DNA from: Anaerolineae bacterium
GTDB taxonomy: Bacteria > Chloroflexota > Anaerolineae > Promineifilales > Promineifilaceae
NCBI GenBank assembly: GCA_023382655.1
Contig: JAHDWK010000002.1
Span: 1 to 64,000 of the forward strand
DNA length: 64,000 nucleotides
Direction of reading: 5' to 3'
Below are positions 24,944 through 35,140 of this stretch, piece by piece (the stretch's first letter is position 1; each line of letters opens with the position of its first letter). The position numbers were made by a program, and so were the translations under genes. Below the pieces are notes generated by a model that saw only the letters and a list, made by a program, of their open reading frames with translations, was not told the origin of the DNA and made no database searches.

Positions 24944-25438
24944 CTAAACCGTCTCTACAACACCAAACACATCCCGCAGCCGGGTCTCATCTTCGCTGTT
25001 TAAGTTGGTACGCAGCAGCGTAGCGTTGTGCCGGGCCAATTCGGGCAGCACTTTGTCTTCAGTCATATATTCAACCATTAAAAACAGCGCCGAATGACCG
25101 GGTTCAATGGTGCGGCCCACTTCCTTAATAAACTCGTCATCAACACCACAGTCCGATAGTTTCCCGGCTGCGGCGCCACCGGCTGCCCCCACCGCCAGAC
25201 CCAACCAGGGAACACCAAAAAGCAAGCCAATGAACAGGCCCCAAAATGCGCCACCCAGAGCGCCCGCGCCAACCAGGTTATTAGCTTGTTTCACTTTCAC
25301 TTTGCCATCGCGCCGGCGAATGACGGTGGCCGCGTCGGAGAGGGTGATAAGTTGCTGTCGTTGTAATGCCTGAATTTGCCCGACCATCTCTGGCGCGCCG
25401 GTTTCATTGTCGAAAGCAAAAACCAGCAATGAACTCAT
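24944..25438 (-). CDS. DUF1269 family membrane protein (copy 1)
   Basis: 164 residues. A soluble N-terminal part (SSLLVFAFDNETGAPEMVGQ) precedes a glycine-rich hydrophobic hairpin (about 58-95, GALGGAFWGLFIGLLFG, GAAGGAAAGKL). The C-terminal region has EPGHSALFLMV. This is the DUF1269 pattern, associated with stress and membrane integrity. ATG 25438 is preceded by GAGGAGATTGGAG, so a family A repeat arm provides the ribosome binding site. Copy 2 is at 38144. Confidence 0.8.
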   Translation of the reverse strand: MSSLLVFAFDNETGAPEMVGQIQALQRQQLITLSDAATVIRRRDGKVKVKQANNLVGAGALGGAFWGLFIGLLFGVPWLGLAVGAAGGAAAGKLSDCGVDDEFIKEVGRTIEPGHSALFLMVEYMTEDKVLPELARHNATLLRTNLNSEDETRLRDVFGVVETV

Positions 25439-25589
25439 CTCCAATCTCCTCTAGCTGACGGTTTATGTTCATCAGCCTTGACCATAAGGATAGGCTACCG
25501 GCCCGGCAATCAATAGCCCCGAAAGGGTGTAAAAAGGGTGTACTGTTTTGTGGACGGGGATTTTGGGCTTTGTGGGGTTTGGTGTGACA

Positions 25590-25637
25590 CGTGAAACGTG
25601 ATGCGTGACCGGAGGGCCTCACGCATCACGTTTCACG
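25590..25637. repeat. Family C hairpin (CGTGAAACGTGATGCGTGA arms)
   Basis: 25590-25608 and 25619-25637 are perfect 19-bp reverse complements made of GTGATGCGTGA-type units. The MalT-type gene ends inside the right arm; its last residues (DVMRET) and stop are repeat-encoded. Confidence 0.85.
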
Positions 25638-28322
25638 CATCACGTCCACTATGAGTCCCAATTCAATTGCTTTGTTTACGGCCTGGCGGCGATTTTCCAC
25701 ATCCAGCTTTTGGTAGATGTTGATCGTATGCCGCTTGACGGTTTCTGGGGCAATGTAAAGGATACCGGCGATCTCTTTGTTGCTCAGGCGCTGCGCCAGC
25801 AAACGCAAGACATCCAGTTCACGGTCGGTTAATGATTCGATGAGTGGTGGGGGTGTAGACGGCCGTACCCCATTACCATTCTTCGGGAAAGCGTCCAAAA
25901 TCCGCCGGATATAAGCGGGGGCAATGCCCTGAGCCGCTAACCGTTTGAGCAAAACGGCCGTCTGTGACCCCATGTCTACAAACAGCCGAATAAAACCGCC
26001 GGGCTGCGCCAGCTGCAGCGCCTGAACCAGGGCCGCTTCCGCCGCCTGGTGTTTGTCTTGTGCCTGGTAAAGTAAGGCTTGCATCACCAGCACTTCAATT
26101 TGATAGCGAATGTTATGGTTGGTGGTGACAATTTCGTCAAGCCGCGCCAGATCCGCTTCTGCCTGCTGGCGGCTGGCGGGTGTGTTTTGGGCAATCAGTA
26201 TCCGGGGCCGTGTCATTTGCGGTTCATAGATATTGGGCATTGTTTTTGATAATAGCGTGGTATCGGTGTGGGCTGCCCAATGCATGGCCTGATCCTGGTC
26301 TCCCTGCCGCAGCGCCAGTTCTGCTTGAAACGCTTTCAGGGTGAGCAACAGGGAAGGAAACTCCATTTCCAGGCAGTATTGTTCGGCCGTTTCCACCACC
26401 TGCCGCGCCGCCTCTGCCTGATTTTGCGCCAGATACACCAGCGCCTGATTGATGGCGGCCATCACCCAGTACAGGGGATGCGCCACATAACGCATGTCTA
26501 AAACGGCCGTAAAATGCGCCGCCGCCGCCGCCAGATCATTTTGCTGGTAAGAAACGCTGCCCACCATCAGGCGCAGAGTGCTGCCGGTGCTGAATAACTT
26601 CGCACTTTCCGCCAGTTGCATACCAGCCATCGCCGTCTGCCGTAAATTGAGCAAATCGGCAGACAGAAAATAAATATAACAGGTCGCCAACTGCTTACGC
26701 GCCCGGCTGTCAACCGATTCCAACCAGCCCGTTGTCTGCGCCTGCGCCAGCGCTTCTAACGCTTTCCGTTCCCCGGCCATGTGCGTTGCCGCCACAGCCA
26801 GATGCAGCCAGGCATACCCTTGTAACATAGTCCAGCCAGACGAAGCCGTTGCCAAAGCAGCACGAACATGAAACATGGCCTCTTCAGAATTGGCGTCCCA
26901 ATTGTGCCTGATAGCGGTAAAGAGATGAAACGAACTTTGCAGGAAAAGCGATTCGGCCGGTAGTAAGGACGCCGTCTCTATATGCCCCGCCAATTGCTGC
27001 CGGATAATTTCTACCCGGTCTAAACGCCAGCGAGCCAGATTGAGCCAGGCCAGCAGCAGCAGTAAGCGGGGGTCATCGTGGGGGGCAGGTTCAGGGAATT
27101 TTTGCAGGTAACTTTCCAGGATCAGCCAGCGCTCCTTACTCACCAACTCACTACTATGGGCCACAAAAAAGTTGATGGCTGCCGGACTATCGCCGCTTGT
27201 TAAGGCATGGTCAATGGCGTCTTCCACAAAACCATTGGCCGCCAGCCAGTCACCGGCGCGGCGATGCAGCGCCGCCACTTCCGCCGCCGGTAGTTGTTCT
27301 TCCAGGCGATGGTGTAGTAACTGCCGGAAAAGCTGGTGGTAACGATACCATTGGTTTTGGCCGTCTAGCGATTCAATGAATAATCCTTCCCGTTCCAGCC
27401 GTTCTATTTCGGGCAAATCAGACAGGGGCATGTTCATTACGGCGGCGCAAAGGGGGGCACAAAAACGATCCAGGATAGCGGTTTGCAACAGGAAATTGCG
27501 CACGGCCGTAGACTGCCGCGCCAGCACTTCATTCACCAGATACTCCACCACATACCGGTTTTCCACCTGCAAAATGGCCGGTTGCTGGTCGGTAATGCCC
27601 CAGCGGCGAATGGCCAGGGTGGCCAGGCGCAGCCCCACGGCCCACCCCTCCGTTTTGTCCACCAGAATTGAAATCGTCTCTTCATCTGGCGCAGCGGGCA
27701 GGGTCAGACCGGCAAAAGTGGCTACCTCGGCGCGGGAAAAACGCAGGTCATTGGCCCGAATTTCCGTCACCTGCCGCCGCGCCCGCAGCCGGGCAATGGG
27801 CAGCGGTGGGTCATGGCGGGTCAGCAGCACCAGATGGCACTGCTCTGGTGGGAAATGCAGCAAATCGCCCAATACCTGGTGAATGTCTGGATTGGTGAGT
27901 ACATGGTAATCATCCAGCGCCAGCACAAAAGGTTCTGTAAGCTGGTCTAGCTCATTCACCAGATAGTTATTGATCACCGGCAGTGAGGGCAGCGCGGCGG
28001 CCTGGGTAAACGCCAGCAATTGTTCACCAAAATCAGGGAAAACAGAGCGGATGGCGACGATGAAATAACCCAGAAATACGGCCAGATCATTATCACCTTC
28101 GTCCAACGAGACCCAGGCACAGGGCACAGTGTTCTGATCAATCCAGGCGCTTAACAAGGTCGTCTTGCCATATCCGGCGGGGGCCGTGAACAACGTGAGC
28201 GGGCGATGCAGAATATCATCCAGCCTGGCGAGTAACTGCGGGCGGGCAATATAATCTTCTGGCAGCGAAGGGCGATACAGTTTGGTATTTAAGAAATAGG
28301 ACGTTACGGCCGTGTTCGGCAT
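25626..28322 (-). CDS. MalT-type LuxR-family ATP-dependent transcription regulator
   Basis: 898 residues. An N-terminal STAND NTPase follows the leader TKLYRPSLPEDYIARPQLL, with Walker A APAGYGKTTLL (about 47-57). A long helical TPR-like region covers about 330-820. The C-terminal LuxR helix-turn-helix contains LTDRELDVLRLLAQRLSNKE and TVKRHTINIYQKL. Such proteins bind an inducer, oligomerise with ATP and activate promoters. ATG 28322 fits family starts; a GTG at 28349 is also in frame. Its target may be the adjacent stress and ion genes, but that is only inferred from position. Confidence 0.88.
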   Translation of the reverse strand: MPNTAVTSYFLNTKLYRPSLPEDYIARPQLLARLDDILHRPLTLFTAPAGYGKTTLLSAWIDQNTVPCAWVSLDEGDNDLAVFLGYFIVAIRSVFPDFGEQLLAFTQAAALPSLPVINNYLVNELDQLTEPFVLALDDYHVLTNPDIHQVLGDLLHFPPEQCHLVLLTRHDPPLPIARLRARRQVTEIRANDLRFSRAEVATFAGLTLPAAPDEETISILVDKTEGWAVGLRLATLAIRRWGITDQQPAILQVENRYVVEYLVNEVLARQSTAVRNFLLQTAILDRFCAPLCAAVMNMPLSDLPEIERLEREGLFIESLDGQNQWYRYHQLFRQLLHHRLEEQLPAAEVAALHRRAGDWLAANGFVEDAIDHALTSGDSPAAINFFVAHSSELVSKERWLILESYLQKFPEPAPHDDPRLLLLLAWLNLARWRLDRVEIIRQQLAGHIETASLLPAESLFLQSSFHLFTAIRHNWDANSEEAMFHVRAALATASSGWTMLQGYAWLHLAVAATHMAGERKALEALAQAQTTGWLESVDSRARKQLATCYIYFLSADLLNLRQTAMAGMQLAESAKLFSTGSTLRLMVGSVSYQQNDLAAAAAHFTAVLDMRYVAHPLYWVMAAINQALVYLAQNQAEAARQVVETAEQYCLEMEFPSLLLTLKAFQAELALRQGDQDQAMHWAAHTDTTLLSKTMPNIYEPQMTRPRILIAQNTPASRQQAEADLARLDEIVTTNHNIRYQIEVLVMQALLYQAQDKHQAAEAALVQALQLAQPGGFIRLFVDMGSQTAVLLKRLAAQGIAPAYIRRILDAFPKNGNGVRPSTPPPLIESLTDRELDVLRLLAQRLSNKEIAGILYIAPETVKRHTINIYQKLDVENRRQAVNKAIELGLIVDVMRET

Positions 28323-28421
28323 GTAGCACCAATTGTCGCCTGAAATCACCTGATTGGCGACTCATCCATTGCGACACGGTAACATTTTAGCCAGATACGG
28401 CCGTTTTGCCGAATTATTAGG

Positions 28422-29006
28422 TTATGCCTGACGAGCGACAGATCGTTTCACCACCGCCTCCCGCAGCAGCACCACCGCCCCCAGGAACGCCCAGACCGTC
28501 ACCACCCCATAAAAAACCAGCCCAAAGTTTTGCCGCCAGACCAATATCGCCACCCCCAGGAGGATCTCCAATATGCCCAGCAGCGCACTCAGCCACGACC
28601 GCTGCCGGTGATGGTCTGCCCCCACCATGAAACCTTCAAACACATGCACCAGCCCCGTCAGTACAATCACGCCTCCCAGCAGCAGCACCACCACCGTCTC
28701 ATGCACCAGATTGCTGATCAGGAAGCGCCCTAAAACCAGCAGCCCGGCCAAAATGCCAATCAGACCGGCGGCCACCGAAGTGCGACGGGCGCGTTCCCCG
28801 GTCATACTCCAGCGCAGGTTCATGATGCCCCCCACCAGCCAGAACATGCCGATAAAGTTGACCAGCAACGGCCGTGTCTTGTCCGGGTAAACGATGATTG
28901 CCAGCCCCAGCGCCGTCGCCAGCACCGCCCGTGCCAGCGTGACCCAAAAAGCGGCCTGGCGACCAGGATTGGTTTGAAGTTTTTCCACCGGTAGTTTCTC
29001 GTTCAT
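28422..29006 (-). CDS. HdeD-like (DUF308) membrane protein
   Basis: 194 residues with six predicted helices in DUF308-type pairs (ATALGLAIIVYPDKTRPLLV, GGIMNLRWSM, AGLIGILAGLLVLGRFL, LLGILEILLGVAILVW). HdeD of E. coli is an acid-stress membrane protein; the biochemical role is unclear. The start MNEKLPVEK at 29006 has AAGGGGATCAA upstream. It lies between the MalT-type regulator and ktrB. Confidence 0.78.
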   Translation of the reverse strand: MNEKLPVEKLQTNPGRQAAFWVTLARAVLATALGLAIIVYPDKTRPLLVNFIGMFWLVGGIMNLRWSMTGERARRTSVAAGLIGILAGLLVLGRFLISNLVHETVVVLLLGGVIVLTGLVHVFEGFMVGADHHRQRSWLSALLGILEILLGVAILVWRQNFGLVFYGVVTVWAFLGAVVLLREAVVKRSVARQA

Positions 29007-29070
29007 TTGATCCCCTTGCCGGAAGGCGCTTTTTGCCGCCTCTGTAACCGGCAGTAAACCATTGGCCCGA

Positions 29071-30492
29071 TCACCCCACCAGAACCGTCTCCTCGGGATA
29101 TTGCAACAGACTGTCATGCCCACGGCGTTTCAGCAAGATGAGCATAATGGTAATGGCGCCCAGCCGTCCCCAGAACATGAGGCCAATGAGCACCAGCCGA
29201 CCGAAGGTGTCAAGCTGCCCCGTTATCCCCAGCGACAAACCGGTTGTAGAGAACGCGGAGACAACTTCAAATAGTACCGGACTGAGGGGCAACTCCTGGG
29301 TGAGCAGAAGCAGCCAGGTCGCGCTCAAGATCACGCCAAGACTGATGAAAAGTACGGTGATGGCCCGCCACACCACCGCCATCGAGATCGCCCGCTGCCC
29401 GGTGCGCACCCTGTCATAGCCACGCGCCAGGCTCCACATAGCCACCATCAGCACGGAGAAGGTGCCCGTTGTAATGCCGCCGCCCATAGAGGCCGGCGCA
29501 CTGCCAATGAACATCAGGCAGATAAGCAACAATCGGCTCGATTCGTGGAGGTTGGCGAAATCGCTGAGGCCGGCAAAACCGGCCGTGCGTGCAGCCACCG
29601 ACTGAAACCAGGCTCGCAACACCCGTTCTCCCAACGACACGCCAGACAGAACCCCCTCATGCCGATACTCACCGATGAGCAACCCTGCCCAGCCAACCAA
29701 AATGAGAAAAAGCGCCGACCACAACGCCAGCCGTGTTTGCAGGCTCAAGCGTCTGAGCCGTCTACCCTCCTGGCGCGTTGTCCGACGGTGCAGCAGTTCC
29801 ATGTACACAGGGATACCCAACCCGCCGATGATCACCAGCCAACCCAGCGTCAGCAAAGTGACCGGGTCAGTCGGAACGCCGTCAGGGTACTGCGGCAGCC
29901 CGGTGAACAGGTCAAACCCGGCGTTACAGAAAGCGGCCACAGCATGGAAGAGGGCGTAGAACGCAACATCACCGGCCGGCACGATGCCATTCAAGCGCCA
30001 ATGCACCCAGAGGATCAGGGCGCCCACACCCTCAATCGCCACCATGAAAGTCACTGTACGCCCTAAAACCAGCAGGATCGCCTTGGGGTTGGCCAGCCCC
30101 AGCGAACTGCTGACCGCCAGGCGATCCACCAGCGAAATCCGGCGCCCCATCAGGCGCAGGGTAAGAACAACGGTCACGAGGAAACCAAGCCCACCAAACT
30201 GCATCAGCAGCAAAATCACCCACTGGCCCATCCGCGTGAAGGCGGTACTGGTCGTGAGGACGGAAAGTCCCGTGACGGCCGCGGCCGAGGTGGCTGTAAA
30301 CAACGCATCCATGAGGCTGATCGGCTGCGTGGTCATCCAGGGCAAAAGCAGCAGCCCCGTGCCGATGCCGATCAGAACTGCCAGCGTCACCAGCAGGCGC
30401 AGCGGGATTGGCAGGCGGCGCTTTCGCTGCAAATTCAACGCTTCCTGCGTCACTTCACTGAGGTTCGGATGGCTGCCCAGTGTGGAACTCAT
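29071..30492 (-). CDS. ktrB: KtrB/TrkH-type potassium transporter
   Basis: 473 residues of the SKT superfamily. The four pore loops are recognisable: TSAAAVTGLSV, FHAVAAFCNAGFDL, ARTAGFAGLSD and SAFSTTGLSLG, each with the conserved filter glycine. It imports potassium, often sodium-dependent, and needs the RCK subunit encoded directly upstream. Its ATG overlaps the ktrA stop by four bases (ATGA), indicating translational coupling. The pair has no ACGGCCGT octamers. Confidence 0.92.
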   Translation of the reverse strand: MSSTLGSHPNLSEVTQEALNLQRKRRLPIPLRLLVTLAVLIGIGTGLLLLPWMTTQPISLMDALFTATSAAAVTGLSVLTTSTAFTRMGQWVILLLMQFGGLGFLVTVVLTLRLMGRRISLVDRLAVSSSLGLANPKAILLVLGRTVTFMVAIEGVGALILWVHWRLNGIVPAGDVAFYALFHAVAAFCNAGFDLFTGLPQYPDGVPTDPVTLLTLGWLVIIGGLGIPVYMELLHRRTTRQEGRRLRRLSLQTRLALWSALFLILVGWAGLLIGEYRHEGVLSGVSLGERVLRAWFQSVAARTAGFAGLSDFANLHESSRLLLICLMFIGSAPASMGGGITTGTFSVLMVAMWSLARGYDRVRTGQRAISMAVVWRAITVLFISLGVILSATWLLLLTQELPLSPVLFEVVSAFSTTGLSLGITGQLDTFGRLVLIGLMFWGRLGAITIMLILLKRRGHDSLLQYPEETVLVG

Positions 30493-31169
30493 GGCAAAGA
30501 CGCAATCTCCAACAGCTTCTCGCGCTGGCCGACCACGAAGAGCGTGTCACCCTGCTCTAACCGGGTTTCGGCGTGGGGAGAGGGAAGAAGGCGATCCGGG
30601 CGTTGGATCAGAAGTACGGACACATCATGGCGCGCCAGGCTGGACACCGGCTGCGCCACCAGGCTGCTAGGCGCCTTCAGTTCGGCGAGGCTGTGTTCGG
30701 CATCGAGCAGTACCCGCTCCAATAAGTTGGGCGCGGCCAGCGTTTCGGCCAGCCTCATGCCGCTGTCTTCGTCGGACACGATCACCTGATCGGCGCCAAT
30801 GCGCAGCAGGATGCTGCGGTGCCGATGGGATTTGGCCAGGCAAATGACGCGAGCAACACCCAATCCCTTCAGGTAGGTGGTAACCAGGGCGCTGGTCTCG
30901 AAATCATCCGCCATAGCGATGATCACCGTACCGAAGGAGGCGATGTCAACCTCTTGCAGCGCGTCCTCGTTGGTCGCATCCAGGGCAATGGCCGACGTGA
31001 TGTCATCGGAGATGGCTTGCACCCAGGCCATGTTGCTGTCTACGCCGAGGGTAGCGTGCCCCATCTCTTCGAGTCGCCGTGCCAGACTGGCGCCAAAACG
31101 CCCCAGCCCAATCACGGCAAACTCTTGCTCGGTCTGGCCCTTCATGGAATGTTTCGACTTACGTGCCAT
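30489..31169 (-). CDS. ktrA: KtrA/TrkA-type RCK regulator of potassium uptake
   Basis: 226 residues. An RCK-N Rossmann domain has FAVIGLGRFGASLARRLEEMG (GxGxxG) and Asp near the end of beta-2 (GVDSN) for nucleotide binding. An RCK-C domain covers about 150-226. KtrA rings gate KtrB in response to ATP/ADP or cyclic-di-AMP in known systems. The start at 31169 follows GAGAGGAGATTTCCG. Confidence 0.93.
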   Translation of the reverse strand: MARKSKHSMKGQTEQEFAVIGLGRFGASLARRLEEMGHATLGVDSNMAWVQAISDDITSAIALDATNEDALQEVDIASFGTVIIAMADDFETSALVTTYLKGLGVARVICLAKSHRHRSILLRIGADQVIVSDEDSGMRLAETLAAPNLLERVLLDAEHSLAELKAPSSLVAQPVSSLARHDVSVLLIQRPDRLLPSPHAETRLEQGDTLFVVGQREKLLEIASLP

Positions 31170-31221
31170 CGGAAATCTCCTCTCACGTTTGCTGCTGCTC
31201 GAAATCGCTTCACCAACGACA

Positions 31222-32934
31222 CTATGACGCGCCAAAATGTGTGTGGTACGCTACCACCGCTGCCCGCACCGACGGATAGATGTTGTCTTGACCCAGGCGG
31301 TTTATCAATCCTGTCACTTGTAATAATTGGCGCAGTGGTTTATTCGCGCGCGCGATCCACAATTCGACACCTAGCCGTTCCAGGTCAGCATCCAGATTCT
31401 CCAGCGCTTCTGCGGCCGTTGAATCGAAATCACTGATCGCCTCCGCGTCGAGAATAACACATTGCAATCCCCCACCGGCATTAGCGACAAGTTCCCCCAA
31501 ACGCTCGGTAAAGAATGCCGCGTTGGCAAACACTAGTGGCGCATCAAACCGATAGACAATCAAGCCCGGCTCGGTCCACACGGTCTCTTTGTCCTCTACC
31601 TCCCGATAGACCGTGCCACCATTGGCCTTCAACTCATCCAACAGCGCATCATGCGGCCGTGCAATCCGATAGAGTATCGCAATCAGCGATAGCACCACAG
31701 CCACGAGAATGCCCTGCAAAACGCCAACGGTGAGTACGCCGAAGGCGGTCACGACCGCCAGCCAAAACTCGGCTGGACGCACCTGCCGCAAAAAGCGAAA
31801 CGCGGCGATGTCGATCAACCCCAGCGAAGCGACGATGATGATGGCCCCCAGCGCGGCAGTGGGCAGCGGTGCCAGCAGTGGGGTAAAAAAGAGCAGAAAG
31901 ATGATGGTCAGCGCAGCGGCGATCAACCCGACCCACTGCGATTTGCCACCCATCTGGTCGCAGACGGTCGTGCGCGAGGCACTGAGCGCCGACGGAAACC
32001 CTGTCAGGAGGCCGGCGGCGATGTTGGCCGCGCCGATGGCGACGAATTCTTGGTTGGCATCTATTTTCTGTCCATGTTTCGTGGCAAAGACGCGCGAGGT
32101 CAGGATTTCGTCCGCGTAGATCAGGATCGTGAGGGCTAGAGCGGCAGGCAACAGCGCCAAAATGTCTTGAATTGTGACTGCGGGAACGGCCAGGCTGGGC
32201 AGTCCGGCTGGCACCGTGCCGACAACCGCAACCCCTTTGTCTTGGAATGCGAAGATGGCCGAGGCCACGATAGCACCGACGACAACAATCAGCGGGCCGG
32301 GCAAGGCTCGATTCATGCGGCGGATGATGATCAGCGTCGCCATACACACGGCGCCAATGGCCACGGTGAGCAGGTGCGCTTCGTCGAGGCGGCTGATGAG
32401 TTCTACCACCTGCCGAAAGAATTGGTCGCTCTGGAGCTTGATGCCGAACATCTTGCCCAACTGGCTACCGATAACGATCAACGTCGCGCCAAGCAGATAA
32501 CCGACCAGCACCGGCTTGGACAAGAGGTCGGTGATGAAGCCCAGCCGGGCAACGCGCGCCAGCAGCGCTACCACGCCCACAAGGAGCGCCAGCAACGCGG
32601 CGAGCGCGGCATAGCGCACGGCATCACCGCCGGCCAATGGCGCAACGGCCGTCACCGTCATGATCGCGGCCGTTGCCTCAGGCCCCATGATGACCTGTTT
32701 GGAGGTGCCGAACAGCGCGTACATCACCATCGCGCCGAGGGCAACATACAGGCCGGCAACCGGGTTGACGCCGGCCAGATCGCCATAGGCCATCGCCGAG
32801 GGCACGAGGACCGCAAACACCGTAACGGCCACGATGAGTTCCGTGCGAAGCAGAGCGGGATTGACCGCTTTGATGAGAGCGAGGCCGGGGATAAACCGGG
32901 CCACGCCTGTAGAGGTCATCTGTGATGGATTCAT
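31222..32934 (-). CDS. SulP family anion transporter with STAS domain (copy 3)
   Basis: 570 residues. The conserved early motif PSAMAYGDLAGVNPVAGLY, the SALSASRTTVCDQMGGKSQ loop and a C-terminal STAS domain (about 440-565, CVILDAEAISDFDSTAAEAL) are clear. It ends only 52 bases before ktrA on the same strand, so the genes may be co-transcribed. Base use here looks more even than in neighbours, and only one octamer (32645) is present. Substrate unknown. Confidence 0.92.
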   Translation of the reverse strand: MNPSQMTSTGVARFIPGLALIKAVNPALLRTELIVAVTVFAVLVPSAMAYGDLAGVNPVAGLYVALGAMVMYALFGTSKQVIMGPEATAAIMTVTAVAPLAGGDAVRYAALAALLALLVGVVALLARVARLGFITDLLSKPVLVGYLLGATLIVIGSQLGKMFGIKLQSDQFFRQVVELISRLDEAHLLTVAIGAVCMATLIIIRRMNRALPGPLIVVVGAIVASAIFAFQDKGVAVVGTVPAGLPSLAVPAVTIQDILALLPAALALTILIYADEILTSRVFATKHGQKIDANQEFVAIGAANIAAGLLTGFPSALSASRTTVCDQMGGKSQWVGLIAAALTIIFLLFFTPLLAPLPTAALGAIIIVASLGLIDIAAFRFLRQVRPAEFWLAVVTAFGVLTVGVLQGILVAVVLSLIAILYRIARPHDALLDELKANGGTVYREVEDKETVWTEPGLIVYRFDAPLVFANAAFFTERLGELVANAGGGLQCVILDAEAISDFDSTAAEALENLDADLERLGVELWIARANKPLRQLLQVTGLINRLGQDNIYPSVRAAVVAYHTHFGAS

Positions 32935-32973
32935 ATGGTAGCTCTCTTGCCGTCAAGGCCCCTTACAAAATGA

Positions 32974-32996
32974 AGGGCGATTTTGCAAAATCGTCC
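32974..32996. repeat. Family E hairpin (GGCGATTTTGC)
   Basis: GGCGATTTT and AAAATCGTCC are inverted around GC, between the ClC gene end and SulP copy 3. Confidence 0.5.
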
Positions 32997-32998
32997 CA

Positions 32999-34246
32999 TC
33001 ACGCTTGTGGGGTATTAGCCGGCTTTGGTGTCATGGATAAGCGCACCGTGGCCAGCAAGCCCACAATCACGGCGATGGCAATGACAGGCGATGCCTCCGT
33101 CTGGACCATTGTCAATACAAACAGGGCAGAGAAGATAGGCGCTTTCATAGTTGCCACCATAGCGCCACCCATTGTCGCGGCGACAGCCACCGCCATCGGA
33201 ATAGTGGGAAACAGCAAATGGGCCGCCATGCCCAGCGCCACACCGGCGAACATGGTTGGGAAAATGTAGCCGCCTTTCCAGCCGGTGACCAGCAAGAAGG
33301 CCGTAACCAGCAGCTTCACCACCGCCAGCGCAATCAGCGTCCTCACGCCGATGGCACCCGCGTTGTCAATCAGAACAAGGGTTTGTTCCTCGCCAGAAAA
33401 CAGAACCAGCGGCATCAACGCCCCGGCAACACCTAGAACCAGGCCACCAATAAGGCCGCGTAGAATGAGCCTGCTCTTGAAGACCGCCATGAGCCGGCCC
33501 AACCAGGCAATGGCCACAATGAAGATGGCGCCGGCCAGGGCGCCTAACAAACCAAGCGGGACGGCCAATAACAGGTCTTTCAACTGGGGCGTGTATTCGG
33601 GAAAGACATATAGATGGCCGAAAAAGACGCCGGTGAGCAGCACGAACACGGTCGTGGCCACAGCCGAGGCAACCAGGCTGGGAAACAGCGTCCACGGATA
33701 GGAGATACCGGCGCGAGCAGATTCCAGGCCGAGCAGTGCACCGCCAAAAGGTGAGGTGATAAACGCCGCCAGCATCCCACTGAGGCCGGAAAAACCGAGC
33801 GAACGGGTGCTGCGTTCGTCCAGCTTGAGTTTGTCGCCAAGCCAGGTACCCGCGCTGCCGCAGGCATCGGCCATGGGCGCTTCCGGGCCGAGGCTGCCGC
33901 CGGAAACCAGGGAGACAAACGCGGTGACGACAATGCCGGGCGCGTGATGGTAGTTGAAACGGCCGTTCCGCCCAAACTCCGCCATCATCTCCGCAAAAAT
34001 ACCGGTATGGTCGCCAAAAGTTTGTACCAACACACCCACCAACAGCCCACCAATTGTGCAAATCAGCAGCGTGAAAATGGGCGCGGAAAGGCCAACTGCC
34101 GCCGCCGCTTCCTCCCACACCAGCGACTGCCCCCCATTCACCAACGCCATGAAAACAAAGGTTATCCCGGCGCTGATCAGGCCCAGCAGCGCCGCCAACA
34201 GCAGCAGTTTCAGGTACGGCAGGGGTTGGATGGGTTCATCGTTCAT
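32999..34246 (-). CDS. ClC-type chloride channel or transporter
   Basis: 415 residues, about ten helices. The conserved GGSLGPEAPMADACGS (G-x-GPE region) and the later GWKGGYIFPTMFAGVALGM match the ClC anion-pathway loops. No cytoplasmic CBS domains are present. Prokaryotic ClC proteins are mostly 2Cl-/H+ exchangers, some are fluoride or channel types. The exchanger glutamate corresponds to the E of GPE, which is kept. It lies between SulP and a potassium channel, consistent with ion balance. Confidence 0.86.
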   Translation of the reverse strand: MNDEPIQPLPYLKLLLLAALLGLISAGITFVFMALVNGGQSLVWEEAAAAVGLSAPIFTLLICTIGGLLVGVLVQTFGDHTGIFAEMMAEFGRNGRFNYHHAPGIVVTAFVSLVSGGSLGPEAPMADACGSAGTWLGDKLKLDERSTRSLGFSGLSGMLAAFITSPFGGALLGLESARAGISYPWTLFPSLVASAVATTVFVLLTGVFFGHLYVFPEYTPQLKDLLLAVPLGLLGALAGAIFIVAIAWLGRLMAVFKSRLILRGLIGGLVLGVAGALMPLVLFSGEEQTLVLIDNAGAIGVRTLIALAVVKLLVTAFLLVTGWKGGYIFPTMFAGVALGMAAHLLFPTIPMAVAVAATMGGAMVATMKAPIFSALFVLTMVQTEASPVIAIAVIVGLLATVRLSMTPKPANTPQA

Positions 34247-34303
34247 CGTTCAGATCAATCCTTGTTCTGCAAACGAGCCGGATCACGCACCGTCCGAAGG
34301 CGC

Positions 34304-35140
34304 TCACAACATCTCTTCCAGTTCCGCAATCTTCTCCACCAGCGTCGCCTGGGCTGCTTGCTGTTCCGCCAGCAAGGATTTGAGTTCCGCCAGCTTGGCG
34401 CGGGGGTCGGTGGGCGCATACTCGACTTCTTCTTTTTTCGGCGGGGCCAGGAAGAAGTTAGAGAGGAAACTGGCTAACACGCCGATGAGCGCCACGCCAG
34501 AGAGCATGACAAAAACGGCCATGGTACGCCCCTGTGGGGTTACGGGGAAACGGTCGCCATAGCCCACTGTCGTCATCGTCACCAGCGTCCACCACACGGC
34601 GTCGCCGGAGGTGGTGATGTTGCCATTTGGCGCCTGGGATTCCACTTTCAACACGTAAATGCCCACGAACTCGGCTATGACAATGATGCTGAACACGGTG
34701 ATAAACAAGGCTATGCCTGCCCGGTTATTGATAATCTCGTTCACCATGTTCTTCACGCCAAAAATCCGCAGCAGCCGCACCGCCCGGAAAACGCGGAAAA
34801 GGCGGAAAATGCGCAGTTGCGGCACACAGGCCAACAAATCGGCCCATCCCCAATTCTTGAAGAAATAGTGTGATTTTGAAGAAGTGGTCAGGATACGATA
34901 AAAGAAGTCAAATAGAAAAAAGATCGTGACAATGGTGTTGATAATCCGTATCACGCCCAATGTCAGCTCAGAAATGGGATAGACGAAATTGATCCAATCA
35001 ACTACCAGATTGAAGACGGATACAAGGGAAAGCAGCAGGATGAATAATTCATAACCGGTACTCTTAAGTTCATTGGCTTCGGAGTCTACGGCCGTATCCA
35101 TACCTTCTGATGTTGTGGGTCGTTCTGTTTGTTGAGTCAT
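34304..35140 (-). CDS. Voltage-gated potassium channel (Kv-type, 6TM)
   Basis: 278 residues. Six helices include an arginine-rich S4 (RIFRLFRVFRAVRLLRIF). A pore loop has selectivity filter TTVGYGD, and a C-terminal coiled coil (about 238-278, KLAELKSLLAEQQAAQATLV) probably assembles the tetramer. The linker before it is EEVEYAPTDPRAK. Gating direction cannot be deduced. An AAGGG lies 12 bases upstream of the ATG. Confidence 0.92.
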   Translation of the reverse strand: MTQQTERPTTSEGMDTAVDSEANELKSTGYELFILLLSLVSVFNLVVDWINFVYPISELTLGVIRIINTIVTIFFLFDFFYRILTTSSKSHYFFKNWGWADLLACVPQLRIFRLFRVFRAVRLLRIFGVKNMVNEIINNRAGIALFITVFSIIVIAEFVGIYVLKVESQAPNGNITTSGDAVWWTLVTMTTVGYGDRFPVTPQGRTMAVFVMLSGVALIGVLASFLSNFFLAPPKKEEVEYAPTDPRAKLAELKSLLAEQQAAQATLVEKIAELEEML